A stretch of DNA of 64,000 nucleotides from Enoplolaimus lenunculus (lineage: Eukaryota; Nematoda; Enoplea; Enoplida; Thoracostomopsidae), in the NCBI GenBank assembly GCA_030248215.1, contig JASANG010002749.1, positions 1-64,000 of the forward strand, written 5' to 3'. Both the position numbers and the translations under genes were made by a program. Positions 13,401 to 27,700 of this stretch are shown here, piece after piece. Within the stretch, counting starts at the first letter, position 1, and the number at the start of each line of letters is the position of its first letter. The notes under the pieces were generated by a model. The model had not been told where the DNA came from. It saw only the letters and a program-made list of their open reading frames with translations, and searched no databases.

Positions 13401-15673
13401 GTCGGTTGAATTTCTTGCAGCTGCAATTTGATTGGTCAATCGCAATGTTCATTTGAGAATACTTACAGCTGCAAGTATTTCGTGTAAGCTGTAGCTGCGA
13501 GTTCTCGCTGCAAAAACTTGCACGTGTGAATGGGGCTAACACCTGAAATTTGGAAAATATCTTGACTGCAAAGCAATAAATTTGATTCCTAACCTGTGTT
13601 TTCTGCATGAATGTGTGACTATGGTCTATTCCGATAGTGAGACTTGTGCTATTTGTCAACTGTTTTACATAATTTTATGAGTTCACATTTTCTCAGCAGT
13701 GCCAGAGCATCCTAGGGTGGAGCCCGCATAGTTCAGGGGTAGGGCCCCGTGCGAAAATATTTTAAATTTTCGGTTTAAAGTCTTGTTAGGGGGCCTTTCT
13801 TTGGGGTGCCCCCCAAAAGAGGGACATGGTGGTTGGCTGCCCTGACCCTGTCTCTCAGAAAAACGTCTTTCATTTGATCATTGCTGTTTAATTTAAATTT
13901 CCCACCAAAATTTGCCATAATTTCAAAGTTGTAGCAAAACGGGTCAGCTGAACCTTTCTTGATAGATCCGCTTAGGTTCGTTTACTTTGGGCGAAAAAAT
14001 GACCAATGTTGTTTCCTTAGGCGGGGGGAATGGGGGCAGTGGACCCCTCAAGTGCTACAAAATATCTATAGGATAAACTCGGTTAAAGATAAACAACAGT
14101 AGTCATCAGAAGAACTTAGGTTCGTTTTACTTTTCAGCTGATACTGCCAAAACCAATAACCAATCAAGGTTACTGTACTAATTTTGCCTTGAATCCAAAT
14201 TTATGTATTGCTCCAGGGTGACAAAGGAGAACTTGGCCCACAGGGATACAGGGGTCGGCCTGGATTCGATGGAAGACCTGGAACCCCAGGCCGCATTAGG
14301 ATACCTGGCAGTAAAAGGGTAAGGAACGCTTAAAGTTATTTGGAACTAAAACGTGGTTTACACGTCGAGATAACTGGTTTAGGCCATGTTACTTTTAGAG
14401 GCGTAACATTAGTATAAGCATATTCCAAAGCCAAGTTGTAACCGTAAAGATAAATCTAAAATTAAGCCTTTACGCTAAGCGTAAAGATTAACTTAATGCA
14501 TGAATTCCGTGTAAAATTGTTACTTGTAATATATTTCTATTTGTGAATGTGGGGCTGTCATACCTTTGCAGCATTCTTCACCCGCTTAAATTACAGCAAA
14601 ATTTGAAAACTTTGAAAACGTTTTGTTTCTAAAACCAACCCATTTTAACTATAAAAGAGACTGTAAATAAATTAATTAAGCTCATTCCTGAACCTAAACT
14701 TAAATCCAAGCCTAATACTGAACGATTGTGCCATCCTTGTCGTGAAGTAACGTCCGGTGTCGATAGGCGTCGCAGATTAAAATATTTTTGTTTACAAATT
14801 CATATGCAGTGCCATGCGGCGATTTCAATGTATACTGTACGGTTCCTTGCGATGCCAGCCGACACCGGATGACCAAAAACGGATAGCGCCATCCTTAGAG
14901 TACCAGTCTTTATGTTCCCCAGTCGCTCAGATTTCCAGCGATCATACCTTCTTAATTATTATGTGCCAACAAACCTATGACGTCATGCGTTGTTTTCAGC
15001 CGGGCGGCGGCCATCGCGGCCGATTAATCCCTGGGCCACCTGGGCTTCCAGGCCGTGTCGGTTTACCAGGTACACCAGGCGCAAAAGGAGACGCTGGTCG
15101 TGATGGAATACCAGGCAGTCCAGGACCACGAGGCCCACCAGGTGCGACAGGTCCTATAGGACCGAAAGGGCTGGACGGCTTGAGAGGATTGCGTGGATAT
15201 CCGGGTCCGCCAGGTCAAGATGGCCGTGTAATCACCGCTCAGCCGAACAACCCGAGCACTCAGCAAATCAGCATTCCTGGGCCACCAGGTCCACCTGGTC
15301 AACCAGGCGTTGATGGTGTGCCAGGTTCTCAAGGCGCACCAGGACCTATTGGACCACAAGGACCAGAAGGGCCTAAAGGCAATCGAGGTCCAGTTGGTCT
15401 GAAAGGCGCAACTGGCTCTCATGGATTGCCTGGACCGCCAGGCGCTGTCGGACGTCCTGGTCCACCGGGTGCTGAAGGGGATGACGGAGCCCCGGGCCCT
15501 CAAGGAGTTTCTGGCAAAGACGGATTACCGGGACAAAAGGTTTGTTTTAGTAACATATGCAATTCCTATGTTGTGTCCATTTTTCTGCGTTTTCGTTTTG
15601 CTTTTTGTTGTATCTGCTGCTGAAACTATCTTGCCAATGATAAATCGCTGTGATTTTTAGATGAAAAGGTATT

Positions 15674-15727
<54 letters not shown>

Positions 15728-18700
15728 TTGTTGTTGTGTTACTAAATATCTATCATTAATGGACTGAAATCAAACCTATAGTCATCCTTGAATTGCTAGT
15801 TGTTTGTCAGCAGTTGCCTCTGTCTCATGTCATGGGTTACCTGTTTAACAACAACTTGTAAAAATTTCATTAAAATGTCGTCTTTATTGTTCGTTATATG
15901 ATACTTTTGTATTTTCAGGGAGATCGTGGCAAGAAAGGTGAACCAGGCGTTCCAGGCCGAACCGTTACCGTCAAAGGAAACCAGGGCCAAACGATTGCAG
16001 GACCACCTGGACGGCCGGGACCCCCAGGAGAAAAGGTTAGTAGTCTCAGTGGTTTAAACTCAAAAACTTTTCTGGCTGTATTGATGTATAGAATTTGTTT
16101 AATAAAATTTAAGCCCTATTCACACGTGCAAGTTTTTGCTGCGAGAACTTGCAGCTGCCAATTGTACGCAGAACTTGCATTTTTTCATCAGCCAATGAGA
16201 AAGCGGCTGCAATAAATTCAGTGAACTTGCATGGTTATTCACACGTATGAACTAAATTCCTGGTTATGATTTTTAATGAAATATTTGAAGCTGCAAGTTT
16301 TTCGAACGGGATTTTGGACCAAACTTGCAAGTGCAAGTTGCGGCTGCAAGCACGTGTGAATAGGGCTTTATTCTGTTCAAAATATATGTTCGCGGACTGA
16401 AATTGATTTGCGTCCAAAAATCTTCGGCGAAAATCACACTGAATAGTTTTTAGTCGAGTTTGTAATCAATCGAGTCTCAGCGGCGGATTCAGAAATTTTT
16501 GACGCTCGTCTGTAGTCACGCAATATATGATTGTGACAACCAAGGTGTAACCGGATATTTATTTCCGTTTCCGGTAAAAATCTGTATCCGTTTTCGTTAT
16601 TTTTACCATCCGTTTACACCCTCGTGAAAACCGCTTGCGAACGAAACGACCGAAAAGCCAGACGCAATTTTAGTGCCAAATTTTAACCAAAAAAAATCAC
16701 TTTTGACTTCTGTTCGAAAATTTTCTGGATCTGTACGACTCCTTTGGATCCGCTAGCGAACATTGTAAATTGTGAAAGTTTACATAAACGACTTATATGA
16801 AATTATGACGTTAACATACAACATATAATGGAAACGGATACTAATTGTTACCGGAAGCGGATATTCGGTTATATTTTCGCAGTTGTTTTGGCCAATTGTT
16901 GCTTATTAGCGAAATGAAATATATTGTGAAAATATACTACTGTTTACTTCGTTACCTGGTGATAGCGGATTTGCTTGGAATTAAAATTAACATTCTGTAT
17001 GCGGCATGGGCGTAGTCAGGATTTTTGATTGGTGGGGCCACACAAATACTTTAAATATATGGAGTGTTAATCAATTTTCATCAATTGCATGCACAGTAGG
17101 GTGCAAAACGGAACTGGATTATACCGAAATCGGAATCAAAACTACAAATTTTATGACAATATTTATAATTTGTATTAAAAAATATATTAATTTAGGCCAT
17201 CTGATAGCTGGAAACAATTTTCAAACACGTCGCATCAACATATTGGCATTGTTTGTGGTTCTGTAAAGCTAAGCTACAATCAATTAGTGATATTTTCTAA
17301 ATAAAACGGTTGTTTTGTTTATTTTGATGTTGAGATCGAGAGAATTTTTATGCAGCCAAAGTATGATTAAATTAAAATTGCAAAACACACACAAGACATC
17401 CTAGTTTCAATTTATTCAAAAATGAAATTTTTTCAAAACCATTGCGGGGCATGGCCCCCTTGCCCCACTGGCTACGCCCTTGGTGTGTGTGGTTGGTGTG
17501 TTCGGTATATTAACGTAAAACCTGTAAACTCTGTATGATATATTTAACAAAATAAACGTATTATTGAACAAAAGTTGTACGCTTTTTGCCTAATTTAAGG
17601 GTTTAGTCCTGTGCGTTGGCTCAGGCTTTGACTAAGTAAACGCTTAGGCAAACGTTTGGGCTCAAGTTTAGATAAGTCATTTTCGAAACCGAAGCCTAAC
17701 CAATGACTCTGAGCGTAATTGTAAGCCTATCCATTATGTACACATTTACAGGGTGACCGTGGGCTAATTGGCCCCAAAGGCGATCAAGGCGGTACTGGGC
17801 GACGTGGCAAACGGGGCAAGAAAGTAAAAACAGCCGCAACAGTTTGTCTAAATTCATAGAATTTTAGTTGTAGCGATTTAGCTGTTCAATTTCGTGTTCG
17901 TATTCTCAAATGTGTATAGCATCTATCGACAGCTGGTAAGAGCTGCGCATACCTTGCGAGCCAATGGCTGCTGATCAACATGGTAATATGGAGCATAATC
18001 GTAGCAAGCTTACCTTGCTAGACGGGGATCGACATTCTTCAAGAGGAGCATACCAAGGGTTTCGATGGCTTATAAGCAAGGTTGACAGTCGTTTAAGTGG
18101 CCAAGATCATTCCTGGGGGACTGAGCCACCACCCCACCCCGGCAAACCCTCTGGCTATGAGCCCGACTTGAAGATGTTTTGCATTCAATTCGCCCTGTCT
18201 TTTGCGTAGATTTCCAAAAGTGCAATTGTTGTGTTTCGGTTGTTTGCAAGCTTAACTGGCGATTTGTGCTATACACAGTTGAAAATACAGGCTGTAGGCT
18301 GCAGATATTAACATTTGCAATTAATTGCTTTACTGCATGCGCTGCAAACATGTATTGCATGTTTTTTTTCGTTGATTTCAGTATTTTCTTGTCAGTTTCA
18401 CTAGAAACACAGAGTCTGTTTGCGTCCAATACATTTCCGGCCGTTTTCTAAGCGTCAATTTTAGTATTAAGCACCAAGAGAAAGACAAATTCAAGCCGGA
18501 CAAAGCATTTTTTCACCGGAATATTTTGGAAGAACCACATGAAAATATTGATTGCTCGAATCGGCTCTTGGGGACAACGCTTAACTTTATGCATCGTTTA
18601 CTTTAACTCGTGTACGCGGTGTAGACAAAAGCACGTACTATAGACGATGAATTTTGCTATTTGTCTTTTACACGGCAGTATTAACCAGAGCTGCGCAAGT

Positions 18701-21700
18701 ACCCACGGATAAACGCGAGTCAGGTCTGAAAATTTTGACGCGAGAATGCCCGCGGGTACACGATTTCAAAGCGCGGGTAAAAATCCTGCAATTTTTTTAC
18801 CCGCCTAAAATTTTCATAAAACACTTATCAGATAATGTATTAAAATTTGAATTTTTAAACTGTTTTTTACTGTATGAATGAAAAACACGTAGGGAGTAAC
18901 ATTGATGTACTGTAAAATTACACAATTGTATTGAACGCAGACGAAAAAAATAACAGCAAGTAACGCGTAAAAAATTTTGCGAAGGTAAGGGCCGGTAACG
19001 GGTAAAGAAATTTTGCGCACGCATACCCGCGGGTAAAAACATTTCCGCGGGTAAAGCGCAACGCTGGTGAAAATTTTTTAACCCACTTACACTTCTGATA
19101 TCAATGTTATTTTGCAGCCAAAATATGGTTGCTGAAATCTGAAGGTTATCTTTTGTTCTATCCATTTTGCACAAGGGCTTGTTTGCATGCAATACATTTC
19201 TATGCTGGTTGCCTGCAATTTCAATAATTTTATGTTGCACTTTGCTCTCTGTTCTGTTATGTTCGTATGAGGTAAAACGGGATCACAAACTCGACCATCA
19301 TTTAATTCCCTGATCATTTAGATTCGTTTCATTTTAGAATGAAATTTTTTTCGCCCGGTGGTACAGAAGTATTAGTCCCCTATTTCTAAACCTAAATAAC
19401 TGGCAGATCCAAGGGGGGCCGACGGGCCTAGGCTCTACCAAGCCCCCCAACAGGGATCAAAATCAAGGCTTTGTGTTAAGGTTTAGCGTTAAAGTGGCTT
19501 TCGGCTTCTCGTTCGCTTCGCTTGCGAGTTTATTCCAGCTATTATCTCGGGCGGTTCCGCTACTTGTAATGTTTGGATCCGCAACTGACCTTGGCCAAAG
19601 TTAACAGTTTTAATCTTAGCGTTAGAGACGGTTCAACACGAAGCTTTTATAGCCAGCATCGTAAGGATTGTTATACAGTCCATGGAGTGGCGGATCCAGC
19701 AGGTCCGTAGCCAGCCCTCCTTGCTATGGGGAGACTAAAAAGTTTTCAGGAGTTGCATGCGATTGTTTTCGTTGACTTACAAGCAAGGTTGAAAATTTTC
19801 TAGGAAAGCCAAAATTTTTCCAGGGGGCTGGGCCCGCCTGGCCACTTTTCTTGACTACGGGCCCGGGATCCAGCGGAATATAATATAATTTTGCAATGCA
19901 AATAGTTAGTTCATTTGAAGCTCGCTAAGTTTACCCAAATATAGTTGCCGTAGTGCCGCTGCAAGTAATTTGTGATTTTACAGCCAATATGAGTTCTGAT
20001 TGTGTTTTCATATATTTGCATGCAATCAAACACAATTGTTCGTTTGCGTCAACGTTGAACCACAAGCCCGTCGCTAGCTCACCTTGCTAAGGAAGGCTGA
20101 AAATTTTTTAGCTGGGCCATACAACGGTCGGCGATAATTTACAAGCAATTTTGAAACATTTCTTGGGTGTTGAGACCAAATCCTTCCATGGGGCGGACAC
20201 CTCTGGCCCTTACTGGCTACTCGTTCGCCGTCCTTTGTAAATTACCAGAGATTTTTTCAAGTAGGTACATTTATCAGGTTTACCATTAGTTTGTTTGGCA
20301 TTGTATCTTAACTGCAATCAGGTTCGCTGTCTTTACTGTCACCGACGCTCAGCTGTAGAAGAATGACACTCAAACCCTGTAACGCACCAACTAAAGTCAT
20401 TTCTCACGGTATAAATCGTAAGAACATGCGTGAGCTATTCGGTTGAACTGAACCAGCATTTGAATTTTTATAAGCGTTTTGAGTCGCTTCGCTCACGAGG
20501 TTTCTATTTGTCCGCACGTATCTGCACTGTTTGTCGACCATCAGGTGCGTCCATGAATTTAATAATAAACATTAAAATTAATGTAACTGTATTAATAATA
20601 ATTATGTGTGTTGGTAATTTTTATTATTTTCGTAAAAATCAATTCAGACCAGTAGCCAGCTTACTTTGCATGGGTGAATTTTTCAGGAGGGACATACAAG
20701 GGTTTTCGTTGACTTACAAGCAAGGTTGAAAATTTTGTAGGGGGCCAAAAATTATTCCCAGGGGGCTACGCTTTCCCCATTGGCTACGGACATGAATCAA
20801 TCACCGAACTAACTAGAAATCGACATAATTACTGTAGCTTAAAATTTTATGTTCATATTCAGTACTCGTATGATATCTATATATTAAAGTTAGAACGCCC
20901 CACATACGCATTTTTGGGCAGCGTTCCAACAGATTTTGCTTACGTTACGTATGCAAATTAAGAGTATGCATTGAGAATACATATTATTTCGGATATGTTC
21001 ATATATCTGAAAACACTATAGCTTTTCAAAAAGGAGTTTTTTAAATTCGTTCACTTAAACACGAGGGGCCCAGGCAACAAATTAGTCTTGGGCCGGAAAA
21101 GCCGTAGTCCAGTTGCATAAGAGTGCAACTACGTGTACTAATGCTAAATTAAATACCGTATAGTCTCTTGGAGGTGTACGATGAATTTTCTACAGCTGAC
21201 CTCCTGATCGATCTAATCGTGCCGCTACTGGACGATATTAATCTATATAATTGGAATATTCCACACATGGTATTTTGGGCAAGTTTCCAGCATACTTTGT
21301 TTACAATAGGTTCATATCACATAAACGGAGTTTTTAATATAATTAGAAAATTTGCATACAGATTTTTATGCATTCACTAAACACTTTTTGCCTAAAGTTG
21401 AACGATTTTAAAGTGTGTAATTTTTGAAACAAACAAATACTGTAACCTTACCTGTTTATGAGTAAATGCTGGCATTCAAACGTAAATTTTAGTTTGTCTT
21501 AAAATTCAAACGGAATTGTGTTAAAAATTTAATTACATTTTGCTGCAGTTAAATGCACGATTTGAATAAATTGCACATACAGTTTACACTGCACAACTCT
21601 GCACGCTGATCATTTGTCCCGGTCGTTCTGGAAGTTTTCAACTGATTTGTTCAGGTAACCGTTGTTGTTGTTGTCCTTTCAAGTTGATTGGTGTCTGCTG

Positions 21701-24700
21701 TAATATGTATTAAGCTGAATCGATATTTCCTATTGGACAGATTAAGCCTAAAATTTACAACCGTAATTCAAAATCAAGTCAATTAGCTTAGGCTTTTGAT
21801 GTTTTTTTAAGTTATTTTTCATGGGCATAAAAGAGTGATAAATGCTCAGACTGTATTTTGCAATTTCGTTTACTGCGTATATTTTAATATTAAACAAATT
21901 TCAGAATTCACAACAATGTTTGAACACAAGTTAATATTTACGGGTTTAGATATAATTTTAAGTGCATCTTCAATTGCCAGGAAATATAGGAAGTAGTGTA
22001 AATGACTGTGGGACAGGCTCAGGCAATGTGGAATGGACCAGGGGAAGTAGGAAGGACTGCTTGACCACGGACATCACCGCCAGCGCCTGACTAAAATTAT
22101 TTCGGACAGAGTCAAACGGAATCTGGGTTAGAAAAAATTTTCCTTGCCGCAACTATGGATGTTCATTGTCATTATTCCTCGGTATTGATTGGATAATTGC
22201 TTAAATGAAAAACGGTTAAGGTACACCCTTCAACTTGCCATTGGCTATTTATTCGTAGTGTCACCGAAGTCACCTTGAAATGCAACTTATTACCTTTATT
22301 CCTGGCGTTTGATTGGATAGTTACTTAAGTGAAAAACGGTTAAAGTACTCCCATCAAATTACCATTGGCTATTTGTTCGTAGTGTCACCGAACTCACCTT
22401 GAAATGCAACTTATTACCTTTATTCCTGGCTATTGATTGGATAATTACTTAAGTGAAAAACGGTTAAAGTACTCCCATCAAATTACCATTGGCTATTTGT
22501 TCGTATTGTCACTGAACTCACATTGAAATGCAACTTGCGAGTGAAACTAACACCAATCAGCTCGTCTTCAGAGTTGCTTAAATCTAAAGATTCAACCTTT
22601 GGCCTTTTGATCTACGTTTTCTGCTGCGGCAGGTTAACTTGTAACAGGTTGACTTAGCCTTTACTTTTCAAAATTTTAATGTAATTCAATGGTCATAAAT
22701 TATCATTTTCAAAACGCAGTTTGCCTGTGTTTTTAAATAAAGTTCTTGAAATATATTCTAAATAAATAGTTGATATTTCCTTGTGGATTAGACAAATCGT
22801 GTACAAATTTTGGGGGTGTGAGTCTAAGCATTAAACGAAGTCATGTTTGATCCTTAGCCTAAGATTAAAACTGAACCTTAGCAAAGTCCAAGGGTTACTG
22901 TATTGTTCCACCGCTGTCTCATGTATAGTGTGAAGGTTTTAGGACTGTAATATAGAAATCATGGCCAATGTGATGTTTTGGGGCGTAACAGTAGATTAAG
23001 CGTATTTCTAAGCCTAAGCCTAAGCGTTGCTAAAGCGTATTTCTAAGCCTAAGCGTAAGCAAAAAATTGTAATCTAGAATCTAAACCCACTCTTTTATAG
23101 ACCCACCAGAAACGTTTACGCCCCTTAAAGTAACATAGGCCAAAATCATAATACTCAGTTTGACCAAAAATAATAATAAATAAGCAAAAAATTGCAATCT
23201 AGAATCTAAACCCACTCTTTTATAGACCCACCCAAAACGTTTACGCCCCTTAAAGTAACATAGGCCGAAATCATAATACTCAGTTTGACCAAAAATAATA
23301 ATAAAGACGTTGCTACTTACTCATTTTCAGAATATTTTATGATTAAACTAATTAAATTAACGTTTTCACTGTTTCAGGGCGAACGTGGCGAAATTGGCAT
23401 CGTTCAAAAACCCGAACAACTCGCTCATGTCATTTCTCGAATGTTGCCGCCCGGTCCCAAAGGTGACCCAGGCCTTCCGGGTCCCGCTGGACTGCCTGGA
23501 AATAAAGGCGACCGAGGTGATCCTGGATATCCGGTAAGGTTTATAACATAACGAACCAGAGTACAACACGATGTCTACTTATAAATGACTTTAGGTTCAT
23601 TATTTTTCTGGTTAACAATTTGAGGATAGTAATCTTAGCCTAAACCTGTTGCGACGACTAAGTACCATCTTAAGTCAAACGCTCTGTCTAATAGTCTGAA
23701 ATAGGGTGACACTACACTTGTCGTTAACCTCGAGCTTGAAGCTGAACGAGGTGTAGGGGCTCAGGGCTTCCGTGGCTACGGGTCGGTTACACGTAAATAG
23801 TGGAACCTTTGTAGAAGGGGCGTCGCTCAATAGATTTAATGGCACATTGCATGTGGTTTAAGTTATGCAAAAGAGCAAAATGTTTACACAGTTTCAAATT
23901 TACTTGAAAATCATCGAAATCCCTTGTATGCCGTTCCTAAATATTTTTCAGCCCTCACCAATTAAGGTACAGTTGGCTACGGGTTTTGCATCAATCGAAG
24001 CTGTATTCTATTTGTTTGTTTAACATATTTACATAGGGCAAATTTTACAAAAAATTCATTTGCCAAAATGCAAAACCAAAGTTGAATTGGTTTAATTCAG
24101 AATGAGTTGAATCACTCAGTCCGAGTTAGGACTATCAGAACTCAAAATTGTGACTTGATTCAATTCATTCTGAGTTAATTAATCAACTCACCCATGTGCC
24201 GTTCGGTATGAAGAGCCATACAATCGGTCGTTTGGTTTTCGAAATTTAAAAACCGTCTGGTGTATTTTTAGGGTCCACAAGGTCCTGAAGGACAACAAGG
24301 TCCGCCTGGAGTTGGTTTAGATCTGAAAGATATGGACGCGCTCGCTGGACTACGTGGTCCTCAGGGTTTACCGGTAAACTAATTTTGTCTTTTAACATTT
24401 TTCGGCATAAGAGATATATTTCGAGCAACTCAACGCCAATTGTGCACTCAAACTAAATGCACTACGAACAGAGTTTAACCGTAAATATATTTTGAGGCTG
24501 GGCATTTTTATGAGAATTTGGGTGCTAAAATAGTTTTTGGGGGCGCATCCAAAGATTTAGGTTTGTTTACAAGCGGGCCAAACCCTATCAATCGGAGGTC
24601 CGTGTATAGAACAGGGCCGGATCGTTTTCCTGCGGGGCTGTAATAGAGCCAGTTTAACGTTTAGAATAACTTTTTTGTTTAGGACTAGGCTTTGGGTTAG

Positions 24701-27700
24701 ACTTAGGCTTAGGCCCATCCTTACGCCCATCCTTACACTTAGGCTTAGGCTTAGGCTTGGCCTTAGGCTTTGGTTTAGGCTCATCCTTACGCTTAGGCTT
24801 AGGCTTAGGCTTAGGCTTAGGCCTAGGCTTAGGAACAGGCTTATATTACGGTTTCGGCCCTGTTCTATACATGAGCCAATTGAGGTATAATTGTTCTAGT
24901 AAGCTGAACCTGCCCGGAGCGGTGCATATTTTTTTTACTTGAACCGCCACATCGGCATCTGACGATAAAGTGACAAGTGTGCCATTTTAGGGGCCGCCTG
25001 GTCCAAAAGGCGACACTGGAAGCATTGGACCGCCGGGACTTATTGGACCTCCTGGATTACCGGGACCCCCGGTAAGTTGTATTCGGATTTGACTAATTTG
25101 AAATGTTGGATCAGTGTAATTTTTAAGCACGTGAACATTTTGTCCAAGTTTTTTCTTCAAGCGTATCCTTATTCAATTGTTGTCCTGCAGTCGACCATAC
25201 GTTCGTTAATGCAACATGGCCAATGTAAAGAACAGGTGCGGAACAGTATTATAAGCATATTCCTAAGTCTAAACCTAAGCCAATCAAAAATTAGTCTAAA
25301 GCTTAAGCTTACTCTATTGCAGTCCCACAGCAAAAACGTTCCGCCCCTGATCTTTACATGGGCCGGCAACATGGACGATAATTTTGGATCCGAGAAATAT
25401 GGTTTAGCGGAAACTGACCGAAGTTAAAGTCTCGCTAATATTACTTTCTAAGGTGGCATTTTTTCACGCGCAAACGACAGTTGGTAAATGTGAATCTACG
25501 ATAATTCATCGCCCGACAACTTGTCGCTCAACAGTATCCTAAAGAATATTAATAAAATGACGCATATCCCTAGGCGTAATCCTAAGCCTAAGCCTAAGCC
25601 TAAGCCTAAGCCTAAGATTAAGCCTAAGCCTAAGCCTAAGCCTACTCCTAACTCTAAGCCTAAGCCTAAGCCTAAGCTTAAGTCTAAGCCTAAGCCTAAG
25701 CCTAAGCCTAAGCCTAAGCCTAAGCTTAAGTCTAAGCCTAAGCCTAAGCTTAAGTCTAAGCCTAAGCATAAGCCTAAGCTTAAGTCTAAGCCTAAGCCTA
25801 AGCATAAGCCTAAGCTTAAGTCTAAGCCTAAGCCTAAGCCTAAGCCTAAGCTTAAGTCTAAGCCTAAGCCTAAGCCTAAGCCTAAGCTTAAGTCTAAGCC
25901 TAAGCCTAAGCATAAGCCTAAGCTTAAGTCTAAGCCTAAGCCTAAGCTTAAGCCTAAGCTTAAGTCTAAGCCTAAGCCTAAGCCTAAGCCTAAGCTTAAG
26001 TCTAAGCCTAAGCCTAAGCCTAAGCCTAAGCTTAAGTCTAAGCCTAAGCCTAAGCATAAGCCTAAGCTTAAGTCTAAGCCTAAGCCTAAGCCTAAGCCTA
26101 AGCTTAAGTCTAAGCCTAAGCCTAAGCCAATAAAGCCTTAGCCTTAGCTTAAGTCTTAGCCTAAGCCTAAGCCTAAGCCTAAGTCTAAGCCTAAGCCTAA
26201 GCCTAAGCCTAAGCTTAAGTCTAAGCCTAAGCCTAAGCCTAAGCCTAAGCTTAAGTCTAAGCCTAAGCCTAAGCCTAAGCCTAAGCTTAAGTCTAAGCCT
26301 AAGCCTAAGCCTAAGCTTAAGTCTAAGCCTAAGCCTAAGCCTAAGCCTAAGCTTAAGTCTAAGCCTAAGCCTAAGCCTAAGCCTAAGCTTAAGTCTAAGC
26401 CTAAGCCTAAGCCTAAGCCTAAGCTTAAGGCTAAGCCTAAGCCTAAGCCTAAGCCTAAACTTAAAGTCTAAGCTTAAGTCTAAGCCTAAGCCTAAGCTTA
26501 AGTCTAAGCCTAAGCCTAAGCCTAAGCCTAAGCGTAAGACTAAGCCTAAGCCTAAGCCTAAGCCTAAGAATAAGTCTAAGCCTAAGCCTAAGCCTAAGCC
26601 TAAGCTTAAGTCTAAGCCTAAGCCTAAGCCTAAGCCTAAGCTTAAGTCTAAGCCTAAGCCTAAGCCTAAGCCTAAGCTTAAGTCTAAGCCTAAGCCTAAG
26701 CCTAAGCCTAAGCTTAAGTCTAAGCCTAAGCCTAAGCCTAAGCTTAAGTCTAAGCCTAAGCCTAAGCCTAAGCCTAAGCTTAAGTCTAAGCCTAAGCCTA
26801 AGCCTAAGCCTAAGCTTAAGTCTAAGCCTAAGCCTAAGCCTAAGCCTAAGCTTAAGTCTAAGCCTAAGCCTAAGCCTAAGCCTAAGCTTAAGTCTAAGCC
26901 TAAGCCTAAGCCTAAGCCTAAGCCTAAGCTTAAGTCTAAGCCTAAGCCTAAGCCTAAGCCTAAGCTTAAGTCTAAGCCTAAGCCTAAGCCTAAGCCTAAG
27001 CCTAAGCCTAAGCCTAATCCTGAACCTAAATGATGGACGACGAATTGTTGTGACACCGGTTAAATCCAGTGAAATGCTATTCATTTTAGGGACCCACCGG
27101 AACTGCCGTCGATACCGCTGGCAATGTAAGTGCAGTTTTGCTAAAGTTTGAATTAATTTAATGAGAACAATTACTTTTAAAATTAATTGATATGTAAACG
27201 TTTAGTATATTTTAATTCAAACAGGCCTAAAATTTTCAGCATCTAATTTTACAATAAGAGGTATTTTATTGAAGTTTGCCGCACGCCGCCGCACGACCCC
27301 AATTAGATTTTGCTTATATTTTTGGGCTCATGTAAACATCAGGGGCAGAACGTTTTTCTGTCGAACTACAATAGAGTAAGCTTAAGCTGTAGACTAATTT
27401 TTGCTTAGCTTAGACTTAGGCTTACGCTTAGGAATATGCTCATTCTTACGCTTAGGCTTAGACTAAGGCGTAGGCTTAGAAATATGCTTATAATACTGTT
27501 CCGCCCCTGTTCTTTACATGGGCCTATTTTTGTTAGCAACGCATGGTGGCGGGCGGGGGGTACAGCGGCATCCGGTACAGTAAAATATAGCGCAACCCAT
27601 ACACTTAATAGACGTAGTGGACTGGAAAACCTTTATGGTTTCATATGATCCACAAAATGGTAAAGTCCGTAATATGTGAGTTTGAGGATTGTTTATTTTA

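Noticed and set aside
15063-15503. 146-codon minus-strand open frame
   Set aside because: Antisense of the Gly-X-Y repeat in collagen exon 14.
21168-21380. 70-codon open frame in the long collagen intron
   Set aside because: No splice signals in phase, no motif, and unrelated to collagen.
25566-27016. Interstitial telomere or chromosome-fusion scar
   Set aside because: It lies inside inverted-repeat ends within an intron of an intact gene, and the same hexamers occur in many short elements nearby.
25521-27084. Very long open frames (Lys-Pro, Leu-Arg and Gly-Leu repeats) on both strands
   Set aside because: A 6-bp repeat without stop-forming words is open in several frames at once; the sequence is a satellite inside an intron.
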